A stretch of DNA of 64,000 nt, from NCBI GenBank assembly GCA_944323445.1, contig CALUSM010000001.1, positions 149,420-213,419 on the forward strand, given 5' to 3'. Both the position numbers and the translations under genes were made by a program. Position 1 is the first letter of the stretch. Each line of letters starts with the position of its first letter. The notes beneath the pieces are model-generated. The model saw only the letters and a list, made by a program, of their open reading frames with translations. It did not search any database and was not told the origin of the DNA. This DNA is from an uncultured Bacteroidales bacterium. Its GTDB lineage: Bacteria; Bacteroidota; Bacteroidia; Bacteroidales; UBA932. Shown here in pieces: positions 36,198-44,075 of this stretch.

Positions 36198-37217
36198 ATG
36201 AAAAAGATTTTATTTGTCACGGCTGCCGTGTTTTTAGGCCTGTCCGCATCGGCTCAGAATGCGGGCGATGCATTTGACGAGTTCAAGCGGCAGAGGGAGA
36301 ATCAGTTCTCGGAATATGCCGAGCAGCGGGCGCGGGAGTTCGAGGAATTCAAGGCCCGTTACTATTCTGCATTCGAGCAGTTCAAGCAGAGTTACAGAAA
36401 GTCGCTCGAGGATGATGTGAAGGTGGTGGATCTCATGTCCTCGGATGACGGTATCCCTATCGAGCCTGTAAAACTGGCTCCGGCCCCTCCTGTGGCGGCA
36501 TCCACGGCTGCAGAGCAGAAGCAGATACTGCGCAGCAGCATACGCTCCATCGCAACCATGAAACCGGACGATCTGCTCCCGGAGCTGTCATCGGCTGAGG
36601 ATACGGTGGAACGGATGAAGGAGGCGGCCCAGGTCATGGAGGCGATTGCCGCGAATCTCAGCGCGGATAAGCAGCAGGACGACGCTCCGCTGACTCCGGT
36701 TTATACCGCCGTGGTGCTGGAACCCTATGATCCTGAATTTTTCTCAGACAGCGCTCAGGCAGAAGATGCCGGAGTTGTCGAGGATGTCCGTACTCCGGTC
36801 GGGAGCTCTCCGGCATCAGTGTCCGACACTTCCATTCCGAAAGGAAAGCCGACAGATTATGTACGGATATCGTCACCGTTCGGCTCGCGTATCCATCCGA
36901 TTACCCACAAGCGGCATGGACACAAGGGTATTGACCTGGCGGCACCCCGCAATACGCCTATATATGCTACTGCAGACGGTGTAGTGACGTTCTCGGGCCG
37001 CAACGGAGGATACGGCAATTTTGTCAAGCTCAACCATGAGAACGGTTACAAGACAGCCTACGCCCACATGAACAGTATCGCGGTGCGCAAGGGCAGGACC
37101 GTCCAGAAAGGAGATCTGATCGGTTACGTCGGGTCTACCGGTGCAAGTACCGGAAACCACCTCCACTATGAAGTTTATTACCAGGACAAATTAATCGATC
37201 CTGCAACGACATTGTAA
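36198..37217 (+). CDS. Secreted M23 family (LytM) peptidase with coiled-coil front
   Basis: Protein of 339 residues with a signal peptide (ends SASAQ). Residues about 25-75 are a Glu/Lys/Arg/Phe-rich helix likely to form a coiled coil (DEFKRQRENQFSEYAEQRA). After a long Pro/Ala/Asp-rich linker, the C-terminal 115 residues form the LytM domain with its zinc ligands: His and Asp in HGHKGIDLAAP, and HLHYEVY. All ligands are present, so it should be an active peptidoglycan endopeptidase. Coiled coil plus LytM resembles EnvC-like or MepM-like proteins. Confidence 0.9.
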   Translation: MKKILFVTAAVFLGLSASAQNAGDAFDEFKRQRENQFSEYAEQRAREFEEFKARYYSAFEQFKQSYRKSLEDDVKVVDLMSSDDGIPIEPVKLAPAPPVAASTAAEQKQILRSSIRSIATMKPDDLLPELSSAEDTVERMKEAAQVMEAIAANLSADKQQDDAPLTPVYTAVVLEPYDPEFFSDSAQAEDAGVVEDVRTPVGSSPASVSDTSIPKGKPTDYVRISSPFGSRIHPITHKRHGHKGIDLAAPRNTPIYATADGVVTFSGRNGGYGNFVKLNHENGYKTAYAHMNSIAVRKGRTVQKGDLIGYVGSTGASTGNHLHYEVYYQDKLIDPATTL

Positions 37218-37254
37218 CTTAATTGTCACCATGTTTCAGCTGTGTGCCGGATTT

Positions 37255-37271
37255 TTGGCACGCAGTTTGCA
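37255..37271 (+). promoter_or_regulatory. Sigma-54 (-24/-12) promoter
   Basis: TTGGCACG-N4-TTGCA, with the invariant GG (37257-37258) and GC (37269-37270) 10 nt apart. This is a full match to the RpoN consensus and the only good one I found in the window. The expected start of transcription is near 37282. Such promoters need an NtrC-type activator; no activator gene is adjacent. Confidence 0.75.
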
Positions 37272-37281
37272 ATAATTTATC

Positions 37282-37358
37282 TCGGATAGTTTTTTCATAG
37301 GTTAAGTATTAGGTTAAGTAATAGAGGCTGCCGGTTCTCGGTGGCCTTTATTATTTTA
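37282..37358 (+). ncRNA. Predicted sigma-54-dependent small RNA with tandem GGTTAAGTA repeats
   Basis: About 70 nt from the predicted start to the end of a Rho-independent terminator (AGGCTGCCG pairing with CGGTGGCCT at 37325-37347, then TTTATTATTTT). The 5' half holds two exact GGTTAAGTA copies at 37300-37308 and 37312-37320, spaced one turn (12 nt) apart and apparently single-stranded. No plausible start codon and reading frame lies inside. It stands between the M23 peptidase gene and the AraC regulator gene, whose own promoter is further downstream. Transcription has not been shown. Confidence 0.6.
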
Positions 37359-37382
37359 TAGCGGTAAATCCCTTTAAAATTA

Positions 37383-37390
37383 TAAATTTG
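37383..37390 (+). promoter_or_regulatory. TAnnTTTG promoter of the AraC regulator
   Basis: TAAATTTG 21 nt before ATG 37412 and after the small-RNA terminator. Confidence 0.6.
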
Positions 37391-37411
37391 TAGCCGGAAA
37401 CCGAACAGTTG

Positions 37412-38260
37412 ATGAACAAGGCCTTTTTTTCAGATACGGAAGACATACAGTATGCCGAGACGGATATGGCCGGGCTGGAACGCAATGCTTGCCGTTTCGG
37501 GTGTGATATTCAGATAGTATGCACTGACGGCACTGCTGAAATTTCGACCGGGGTGCAGAGTTACCGGATGCGCACCGGGACGGAACTGTTCCTGCTCGGA
37601 GGCAGTCTGCTGCAACTCGTCGGTCCGAGCCCTGATTTCAAGGCCAGGGTGCTGCTGTATCCCAAGGATGTTGTAATCAAGGCTCTGTTGCCGATTGACT
37701 CAGTCTTTCTCAATTATCTGCATGAGCATCCTTTCATTGATCATCTGAGCAGCGGCGCTCCGAAAGACGAGTGGGACAATGTCATGTTGTGGATGAATAT
37801 GGCCCGTCTGCTGTTCACCCGCCCGATTCCTAATTTCAGGAGGCTCCTCGAGCAGAATTTCCTTCAGAGCATGCTCATGTGCCTGTACAACAATGTCCCC
37901 CGCAAGAGGACCATTGAGGTCAAGGAGACCAGCCGCAAGCAGGTGCTGTGCCACCAGTTCCTGCGTCTGGTCCGGGAGAACAGCGCTCAGGAACATCAGG
38001 TGCCGTTCTATGCGGAAAGGCTGTGCATATCATCCCGGTATCTTGGCGACATCGTGGCCGAGAATTTCAACGGTATCACTCCCAAGCAGCTCATCGACAA
38101 GCAGCTGGTCGCGGAGATAAAGGTTCAGCTGGACAATCCGTTGCTGTCTGTCAGCGAGATAGCCCAGTATCTCAATTTCCCGGAGCATACTTCGATGAGC
38201 CGTTTTTTCAAGCGCAATACAGGCATGTCGCCGATGGAATACCGGGCTTCAAACAAATAG
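37412..38260 (+). CDS. AraC family transcriptional regulator
   Basis: Protein of 282 residues. The N-terminal 150 residues are a cupin-like sensor of unknown ligand (YRMRTGTELFLLGGSLLQL). The C-terminal 100 residues hold the double helix-turn-helix: VPFYAERLCISSRYLGDIV and LSVSEIAQYLNFPEHTSMSRFFKRNTG ends with the conserved SPMEYR. ATG 37412 is preferred to a TTG 3 nt earlier. miaA follows after 6 nt, so the regulator and miaA share a message. The target genes cannot be read from context. Confidence 0.88.
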   Translation: MNKAFFSDTEDIQYAETDMAGLERNACRFGCDIQIVCTDGTAEISTGVQSYRMRTGTELFLLGGSLLQLVGPSPDFKARVLLYPKDVVIKALLPIDSVFLNYLHEHPFIDHLSSGAPKDEWDNVMLWMNMARLLFTRPIPNFRRLLEQNFLQSMLMCLYNNVPRKRTIEVKETSRKQVLCHQFLRLVRENSAQEHQVPFYAERLCISSRYLGDIVAENFNGITPKQLIDKQLVAEIKVQLDNPLLSVSEIAQYLNFPEHTSMSRFFKRNTGMSPMEYRASNK

Positions 38261-38266
38261 TTTCTT

Positions 38267-39178
38267 ATGGCTGCGAATGAATTGGGAAAATATCGCCTGA
38301 CGGTGGTTCTGGGGCCGACGGCCTCGGGGAAGACCCGCTATGCGGTGCGGTTGGCGGGGGAGGCCGGGGCTGAGATTATCTCGGCTGACTCGCGGCAGAT
38401 ATACCGCGGGATGGATATCGGAACCGGGAAGGACCTCGGCGAGTACGTGTATGAAGGAAGGCCGGTGCCGTATCATCTGATAGACATCGTGGATGCCGGG
38501 GTGCGCTACGATATTTTCCGGTATCAGCGGGATTTCGCGGCGGCGTACAATGATATCGTCTCCCGCGGCCGTCCGGTGATTCTCTGTGGTGGCTCGGGGC
38601 TGTACATCGAGTCGGTGACGCGGAACTATGCAATACCGGAGGTGCCGTCCAATCCGGCTCTGCGTGCGGAGCTCGAGCAGCACTCCGACGAATATCTGAT
38701 AGACATGCTCAAGTCGCTGACCGTCCCTCACAATACCACGGACTACGATACGCGGAAAAGGCTCATCCGGGCCATCGAGATAGCAGTGTATCAGAAGGAG
38801 CATCCGGAGGATGCGGGGGTGTTTTCAGGGGACAATGCTCCGCTGGCCCGCTTCGCTCCGGAGGAGGTGCATTACATCGGGCTGTCCGTCTCGCGGGAGG
38901 AGCGCAATGCCCGTATCGACCGGCGCCTGGATGCCCGTCTGAAGGAGGGGATGATCGACGAGGTGCGCCGTCTGCTCGAGAGCGGCCTCTCACCGGAGGA
39001 CCTTATCTACTACGGCCTTGAATATAAGTTCGTCACCCTGTATCTCACCGGGCAGATGAGTTACGACGAGATGCGTGCCAAGTTGGCCATCGCCATCCAC
39101 CAGTTCGCCAAGAGGCAGATGACCTGGTTCCGGGGCATGGAGCGCCGCGGCATCCATATCGATTGGGTGTCAGTCTGA
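38267..39178 (+). CDS. miaA: tRNA dimethylallyltransferase
   Basis: Protein of 303 residues. It adds the dimethylallyl group to A37 of tRNAs that read codons starting with U. The P-loop GPTASGKTRYAV, SADSRQIYRGMDIGTGK, HLIDIVDAG and GLYIESV are all family motifs; RLIRAIEI and YGLEYKF appear later. Length is normal. Its last bases converge on the prolyl-tRNA deacylase gene with a 6-nt gap. Confidence 0.95.
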   Translation: MAANELGKYRLTVVLGPTASGKTRYAVRLAGEAGAEIISADSRQIYRGMDIGTGKDLGEYVYEGRPVPYHLIDIVDAGVRYDIFRYQRDFAAAYNDIVSRGRPVILCGGSGLYIESVTRNYAIPEVPSNPALRAELEQHSDEYLIDMLKSLTVPHNTTDYDTRKRLIRAIEIAVYQKEHPEDAGVFSGDNAPLARFAPEEVHYIGLSVSREERNARIDRRLDARLKEGMIDEVRRLLESGLSPEDLIYYGLEYKFVTLYLTGQMSYDEMRAKLAIAIHQFAKRQMTWFRGMERRGIHIDWVSV

Positions 39179-39184
39179 ACCGCT

Positions 39185-39679
39185 CTACAGCTCCTCCCAT
39201 TCGCCGCCCCACAGCTGAATGAAGCGGTACATGTCGTCGCGGGAGATTTCGAGGGAGGCGGTGTTGTCGTTGGGGTGGAAGGTGACCCGCTCGGCCCGGC
39301 GCAGGTCCTTGTCGAGATAGAGCTTGACCTGATGGTCGGGGTCGTTGATGAGGCCGAAGAGGGAGACGGAGCCGGGGACAGTTCCGAGGTATTTCTCCAT
39401 GCGCTGCTCGGAGGCGAAGGAGAGCTTGCCCTGATGCAGCTGATGCTCTAAGCCGTGGATGTCCATCTGCTTGTGGCACTCGAGGATTACCAGGTAGTGG
39501 CGGTTGCCCTTGTGGTTTCTGAAAAACAAGTTCTTGCAGTGGGTCGAGTCGAAGTCCTTCCAGTACTTCATGGCCTCCTCTATAGTGGGAAGCGGCGGAT
39601 GCTCGTGGATGATGTAGCTGATGCCCATTTCCTGCAGTCTGTCAAGTACTTTTCTGCGTCTTTCTTCTGCTGTCTCCAT
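39185..39679 (-). CDS. Prolyl-tRNA deacylase, YbaK/ProX (PrdX-like) family
   Basis: Protein of 164 residues. The YbaK-fold motifs are FDSTHCKNLFFRNHKGNRHY (with the substrate-binding Lys in CKNLFF), KLSFASEQRMEKYLG and GSVSLFGLINDPDHQV. The order and wording match the PrdX branch of INS-type editing proteins, which hydrolyse mischarged alanyl-tRNA(Pro) in trans. The start ATG 39679 follows the promoter TATATTTG on the minus strand. Confidence 0.88.
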   Translation of the reverse strand: METAEERRRKVLDRLQEMGISYIIHEHPPLPTIEEAMKYWKDFDSTHCKNLFFRNHKGNRHYLVILECHKQMDIHGLEHQLHQGKLSFASEQRMEKYLGTVPGSVSLFGLINDPDHQVKLYLDKDLRRAERVTFHPNDNTASLEISRDDMYRFIQLWGGEWEEL

Positions 39680-39701
39680 ATTTTTTCAGTTTATCGGGCC
39701 G

Positions 39702-39709
39702 CAAATATA
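39702..39709 (-). promoter_or_regulatory. TAnnTTTG promoter of the prolyl-tRNA deacylase gene
   Basis: TATATTTG, 22 nt before ATG 39679. Confidence 0.6.
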
Positions 39710-39732
39710 GTTCATTCTTCCCGTATCCTGTG

Positions 39733-39740
39733 TATTTTTG
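39733..39740 (+). promoter_or_regulatory. TAnnTTTG promoter of glsA
   Basis: TATTTTTG, 18 nt before ATG 39759; diverges from the promoter at 39702-39709. Confidence 0.6.
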
Positions 39741-39758
39741 CAGTCTTAAAGTGAGAAT

Positions 39759-40673
39759 ATGGATTATCAGAATGTGATTGACAGGATTCACGGCCAGCTG
39801 CAGGAACTGTGGGGACAGGGCAGGGTGGCGGATTACATACCGGCGCTGGCGAAGGTGGATCCGAGGCAGTTCGGGATAGCGGTGGCTACTCTCGACGGAC
39901 AGGAGTTCAGGACCGGGGACGCGCAGGTGTGCTTCTCGATTCAGAGTATTTCGAAGGTGTTTACCCTGGCGATGGTAACCGGGCGCATCGGGGACGATAT
40001 ATGGAAGGCAGTGGGACGCGAACCCTCCGGCAACCCGTTCAACTCCTTGGTGCAGCTCGAGTATGAGCACGGCCTGCCCCGCAACCCGTTCATCAATGCC
40101 GGTGCCCTCGTCGTGACGGACCGCCTGATATCGCTCTACCCTCATCCCAAGGACGCCATGCTGGAGTTTGTCCGCGCCCTATGCGCCAACGACGATATCT
40201 ACTACGACAAGGAGATAGCCCGCTCCGAGCGGCTCAATGCCGACCGCAACCTGGCCCTGGCCTATTTCATGAAGAGCTTCGGGAATATTGAGAATGACGT
40301 GGAGACGCTGCTGGACGTCTACTGCCACCAGTGCGCCATCTCGATGTCGTGCGCGGACCTTGCCCGCGCCTTCCTCTTCCTGAGCAACCGTGGCGTGAAC
40401 CCATTCGACGGCAGGCAGGTCCTGACCGTCAGCCAGGCCAAACGCCTCGGAGCACTCATGCTCACCTGTGGCTTCTACGACGAGTCGGGCGACTTCGCCT
40501 TCCGCGCCGGCCTCCCCGGCAAGAGCGGCGTAGGCGGCGGCATAGCGGCCTACATCCCCGGCAACCTCGCCATCACCGTCTGGAGCCCCGAACTCAACCG
40601 CCACGGCAACTCCCTCATCGGCATGGCCGCCCTCGAGCATTTTACCACCGATATCGGCAATTCCATTTTCTAA
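39759..40673 (+). CDS. glsA: Glutaminase
   Basis: Protein of 304 residues, normal size for the serine-dependent bacterial glutaminase. It hydrolyses glutamine to glutamate and ammonia. The Ser-x-x-Lys catalytic pair is in FSIQSISKVFTLAM (Ser 63, Lys 66); NPFINAGALVVTD, SCADLARAFLFLSNRG, and GKSGVGGGIAAYIPG are further signatures. It is a single-gene unit and converges on the VWA gene. Glutaminase activity is often tied to acid resistance in gut bacteria. Confidence 0.95.
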   Translation: MDYQNVIDRIHGQLQELWGQGRVADYIPALAKVDPRQFGIAVATLDGQEFRTGDAQVCFSIQSISKVFTLAMVTGRIGDDIWKAVGREPSGNPFNSLVQLEYEHGLPRNPFINAGALVVTDRLISLYPHPKDAMLEFVRALCANDDIYYDKEIARSERLNADRNLALAYFMKSFGNIENDVETLLDVYCHQCAISMSCADLARAFLFLSNRGVNPFDGRQVLTVSQAKRLGALMLTCGFYDESGDFAFRAGLPGKSGVGGGIAAYIPGNLAITVWSPELNRHGNSLIGMAALEHFTTDIGNSIF

Positions 40674-40723
40674 CTGCTTGGCGGATGGCTTTCTCATTCA
40701 TCCTTGCCAACTCTGCTGACTAA

Positions 40724-41890
40724 TCAGACATTCGGCAGCAGGATGTGTCTGGAGCGCGGATAATCGCCGATCCATGCCAGGCGGGAAGGCAGTTCCGATT
40801 TTTCGTATTGCCGCGACGCGGCATATATCATCCACATGATTCTGCCCGTGGCTCCATCCGGAAATACAGGTTCAGGAGCATATCCGTCAGTGACCATGAT
40901 CAGACCGTCGTATTTCTCTTCAGCGAACATGTCCATGGGCTCCTGGAAACTGGTACCTCCCCGTCCGCAAATCTCTATCCGCTTCAGGGCTTTTTTCATG
41001 GTCATTTTCCCACCCTTTATTCCTGCATCGAATTGTATGACATCCAGAGATTCAACACCGTACTTGAAAAACCGGTTTATAACAGAAAGTGCCTGTGAAA
41101 GGCATTCGGAACTCACGGAACCGCTTACGTCAAGCGCTACCAGCAGTCTGGTGGAGAAGTCTCTCCTGCTTCCCATCTGCCCGAAACCGTATCTGCGGCT
41201 GGGTTTCATACGTGTCAGCCTCCGCTTGGATCCGATGACTGACGCCCTGAACATGGAAAGTACCGCCCGGTAGTTGATTCTGACAATATTCGCCTCGATG
41301 ACCTGCTCCCTGAAATTTGCCGGAAGGCTTCCCCACTGATTGGAATTTGCTATGCTTTTGACCATCTCCCTGACTGTTTCCTGCATCATCTGGTCCTCCT
41401 CCCAAAGCGCAGCCAGATCACTCCCCTGTCCGATTCCCCTGTCATGCAGACTTGCCCCCACATTTTCAGGACCTTCATGAGCAGGTGTTTCTGAAAAATA
41501 TCTCCGTAGCATGATATAATATTCCTCGAAGCACAGATTCCTGGGAAGATTCAGGTCCCGCGGGACGGGAAGGACTGTGTGCGACCGGTATAGGGAGTCA
41601 AGAGTGACATCACTTGCCAGCGCGGCTATGGACAGGTCTGCATTGTATGGCATCCTCTGGTAAGGATGACCGAGCAGGATTCTCGCCACCTCCAGTTTCA
41701 GCCTCTCGGCCAGCATGGAATCATTCCATCCCTGCATCATGGCCGGATTGTACTCGATCATCTGCCTGCCGCTGCGCATTGTGACATTCATGATCCTGTT
41801 TTCTGTCAGAGAATGTGAGCAGAATGCCATGAACAGCGCCGGCTCGGTCAGATACCATCCCTCAGCCATCTTTTTCAGACGCTCTTCCAT
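40724..41890 (-). CDS. DUF2201-type protein: degenerate zincin-like domain plus VWA-like domain
   Basis: Protein of 388 residues. The N-terminal half matches the putative metallopeptidase domain of DUF2201 proteins, but the HExxH position reads LEVAR (residues 66-70), followed by the conserved GH at 74-75; two of three metal-binding residues are lost. The C-terminal half is a VWA-like domain with a complete MIDAS start, DVSGS at 254-258, plus GRGGTSFQEPMDMF and LIMVTDGYAPEP. The gene overlaps the MoxR gene by one base. VWA-MoxR pairs act as metal-dependent adaptor and ATPase in protein remodelling; the target here is unknown. Confidence 0.82.
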   Translation of the reverse strand: MEERLKKMAEGWYLTEPALFMAFCSHSLTENRIMNVTMRSGRQMIEYNPAMMQGWNDSMLAERLKLEVARILLGHPYQRMPYNADLSIAALASDVTLDSLYRSHTVLPVPRDLNLPRNLCFEEYYIMLRRYFSETPAHEGPENVGASLHDRGIGQGSDLAALWEEDQMMQETVREMVKSIANSNQWGSLPANFREQVIEANIVRINYRAVLSMFRASVIGSKRRLTRMKPSRRYGFGQMGSRRDFSTRLLVALDVSGSVSSECLSQALSVINRFFKYGVESLDVIQFDAGIKGGKMTMKKALKRIEICGRGGTSFQEPMDMFAEEKYDGLIMVTDGYAPEPVFPDGATGRIMWMIYAASRQYEKSELPSRLAWIGDYPRSRHILLPNV

Positions 41891-42945
41891 CAGATAGTCT
41901 TTATGAAATCGGTAATGTACTTAAAACATCCTGTCGTCATCATGAACATGTTCGCGTTGGCATAAGCAGCGTTCTCGAACAATGAACAGAAATGAGCCAT
42001 GCATTCGCGCTTTCCTCCGTCAGCAAGCCAGCGCATGTATTTCATAAGGTTCGAGGAAGCCGCTTCGCTCTGTTTTCCCAGTTCGATACACCTGTAGATG
42101 CCTTCGTTAAGTATCGTGATCTCATGCGGCACGAGTTTCTGAAGCCTGGCTCTGCATGAGTCAAAGTCCGAAAGGACTGCCTCTGGCGTAATTCTGTTCC
42201 TGACGGAATAAGTTTCAAAAAACGCATTCGTTGCTTTTATACCGATAATTCCGGCCACTATTTTCTTGAGGAGCTGCGGACCGGCCTCAGTGGTCTTCAG
42301 AATATCCGATACCCTCTGCCATGAGCGACGGTCCGGAGTCCTGTCAAGATTCTGCATTTCCTCTGTTTTTCCACCATCGCCGTCCAGATAAACGGGATTC
42401 TCATTAAGAAAATCTATGACGCTGCGCTCAATGCCGTTTTTGCTGGCCCAGAGCAGCCATTCTCCAGATGTAGGACGGAAATTGTAGATATTGAATCTGG
42501 ATACCAGCGCGGGCTCAAGGTCTGTCAACTGGTATTCGTCACCTTCGTTCACAGCCGAAATGACACGGCTCCCTTCTGGAAGGCTTCTGCCCGCCAAAGT
42601 CCTGTTCAGAGCCAGATCCATGATGGCCTGCAATATCTCCGGACGAGCCCTGTTCAGTTCGTCCAGAAAGAGCACTACAGGCTTTCCGTCTACTGGAAAC
42701 CAGTACGGCGGCATGAATACTGTCCTGTCCGAGGCGTCATCTTTTCTCGGCAGCCCGAGCAGATCTCCCGGGTCGCTCATCTGACCAAGAAAAAGTGTCA
42801 CGACCTTCATCCCCCTGGACTCGAAATATTCCGTGATGATTCTGGACTTGCCTATGCCATGCTTGCCTGAGAGCATGATGTTGTGACCGGCAGGAGTATA
42901 TTCAAGTATTTGAAGGAGTTCTTTGGTGTTTATATTTACAGCCAT
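41890..42945 (-). CDS. MoxR-type AAA+ ATPase
   Basis: Protein of 351 residues. Walker A (SGKHGIGKSRI, about residue 26), Walker B (VVLFLDELNRA, about residue 90), sensor 1 (RVISAVNEGDEYQ) and the ALVSRFNIYNF block of MoxR ATPases are present. The C-terminal third is helical with no extra domain. It overlaps the VWA gene by one base (TGATG) and lies 9 nt after the unknown gene, so the three are one operon. MoxR ATPases usually insert cofactors or remodel complexes with VWA partners. Confidence 0.88.
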   Translation of the reverse strand: MAVNINTKELLQILEYTPAGHNIMLSGKHGIGKSRIITEYFESRGMKVVTLFLGQMSDPGDLLGLPRKDDASDRTVFMPPYWFPVDGKPVVLFLDELNRARPEILQAIMDLALNRTLAGRSLPEGSRVISAVNEGDEYQLTDLEPALVSRFNIYNFRPTSGEWLLWASKNGIERSVIDFLNENPVYLDGDGGKTEEMQNLDRTPDRRSWQRVSDILKTTEAGPQLLKKIVAGIIGIKATNAFFETYSVRNRITPEAVLSDFDSCRARLQKLVPHEITILNEGIYRCIELGKQSEAASSNLMKYMRWLADGGKRECMAHFCSLFENAAYANANMFMMTTGCFKYITDFIKTI

Positions 42946-42954
42946 ATATTTTTA

Positions 42955-43668
42955 TTATTTTGTTTTCCAATCAGACTTGTTCCCATAGTTCTTCACCGTC
43001 ATGGAGACAGCCCCCATGGCGTTGCCGGCATCTATCAGATTCTGAAGCCTCTCTTTGATGCCTGCAAGCCTGTCTATATTGATGTCGACAGGTATTTTCA
43101 TCGTTACAGCTCTGTGATACATGCCTTTTACCTCAAGAATCCAGGTGAAATCCTCATATTCAAGTGTATAAGGCCAGCCTGTCTCTGCAAGCATATTGTC
43201 CAGAAAAACCTTGACGGCAGTCCGCCCTATAGCCAGCTGCTTTCTAATGATATCAGCCTGGTGAAGCAGCTCCCTGAATTCGTCAATCCAGTTCCGGTAA
43301 TTACGGAGCACATCTTCCAGATACTCTGGGAAATCCTCGTCCCACAAAACGGTCCATTTTTTTTCCGGCCATGGAAAATCATTGATGCTTACTGTCATAC
43401 TCAGACTCAGTACACCTCTGAAGTCGACATATGAGATTTCCAGAAGCACATCCCCACTAACGTACATGTATGTAGTCCTGCCATTATGTTCAGCAAGAGA
43501 AAATCCGGCGGCTTCGGCCTGCCTGCACACCCGATTGGTCTGACGGAAATCCTTGAAATATTGTTTTCCGTGGCATCTACTGAATTTCTCCCTGAAAAAG
43601 ACTTTCGCCAGCCATTCTTCATTATAAAGTTTCTTTATATAATATTTCAGAGGCTTCATACCGTGCAA
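42955..43668 (-). CDS. Unknown protein, first gene of the MoxR/VWA operon
   Basis: Protein of 237 residues (or 234 if ATG 43659 is used). No signal peptide or membrane segment. The front is basic and aromatic (KPLKYYIKKLYNEEWLAKVF); the middle has FPWPEKKWTVLWDEDFPEYL, and the end contains DINIDRLAGIKERLQNLI. I do not recognise a family. The strict linkage to the MoxR and VWA genes suggests it is the client or a specific adaptor. Codon use is more AT-rich than in the surrounding housekeeping genes. Confidence 0.7.
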   Translation of the reverse strand: MHGMKPLKYYIKKLYNEEWLAKVFFREKFSRCHGKQYFKDFRQTNRVCRQAEAAGFSLAEHNGRTTYMYVSGDVLLEISYVDFRGVLSLSMTVSINDFPWPEKKWTVLWDEDFPEYLEDVLRNYRNWIDEFRELLHQADIIRKQLAIGRTAVKVFLDNMLAETGWPYTLEYEDFTWILEVKGMYHRAVTMKIPVDINIDRLAGIKERLQNLIDAGNAMGAVSMTVKNYGNKSDWKTK

Positions 43669-43704
43669 TATATTGGACTTCTCTCAAGACGGAAGATATT
43701 TTTT

Positions 43705-43712
43705 CAAATTTA
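43705..43712 (-). promoter_or_regulatory. Promoter of the MoxR/VWA operon
   Basis: TAAATTTG on the minus strand with a TTTG box about 21 nt upstream (43734-43737). Confidence 0.6.
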
Positions 43713-43782
43713 CCGTTTATTTTCATAACTTAGCAAAAATTGACCTGTTTTTAACACTTTTAAACACTTAGGCTAAATCATT

Positions 43783-44031
43783 ATGGACATTGAAGACCGC
43801 AGTCGTCAGGAACTTGGACGGCAGATACTGGAATTGGTCGAAGACCACCTTGAACAAGTAGTAGAATTAGACACGCCCCTGAGGGAAATATGCGATGACC
43901 TGGATCTGATGGAACTTTTCATGGCTGTCGAAGAAGAATTCGATGTGGAAATCAGCCCCATGGATGAAGAACAGCTCGAAACTCCTGCTGATTTTGCAGA
44001 ATTCATTCTGCGGAAATCCGGGAGTATATAA
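43783..44031 (+). CDS. Acyl-carrier-protein-like protein without the phosphopantetheine serine
   Basis: Protein of 82 residues. Size, acidity and the helix-2 block DDLDLMELFMAVEEEFDVEI follow the ACP pattern DSLDxxELxMxLEEEFxxEI closely, but the attachment serine is replaced by Asp (DDL instead of DSL). It also keeps the ACP-like third helix (ETPADFAEFILRK). It therefore cannot carry a phosphopantetheine arm at the usual place. It diverges from the MoxR/VWA operon with a 114-bp space. A regulatory or scaffold role is possible. Confidence 0.75.
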   Translation: MDIEDRSRQELGRQILELVEDHLEQVVELDTPLREICDDLDLMELFMAVEEEFDVEISPMDEEQLETPADFAEFILRKSGSI

Positions 44032-44075
44032 GATAGCTGCAGCTCTTCATTGACGGCTTTGGAAGCGCGGTGTCT

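Noticed and set aside
37239..37264. Hairpin GTGTGCC/GGCACGC as a terminator of the M23 gene
   Set aside because: No T-run follows, and its right arm is the -24 element of the sigma-54 promoter.
40678..40710. Possible bidirectional terminator between glsA and the VWA gene
   Set aside because: TTGGC-GGATG and CATCC-GCCAA can pair, but the stem is broken and there is no T-run.
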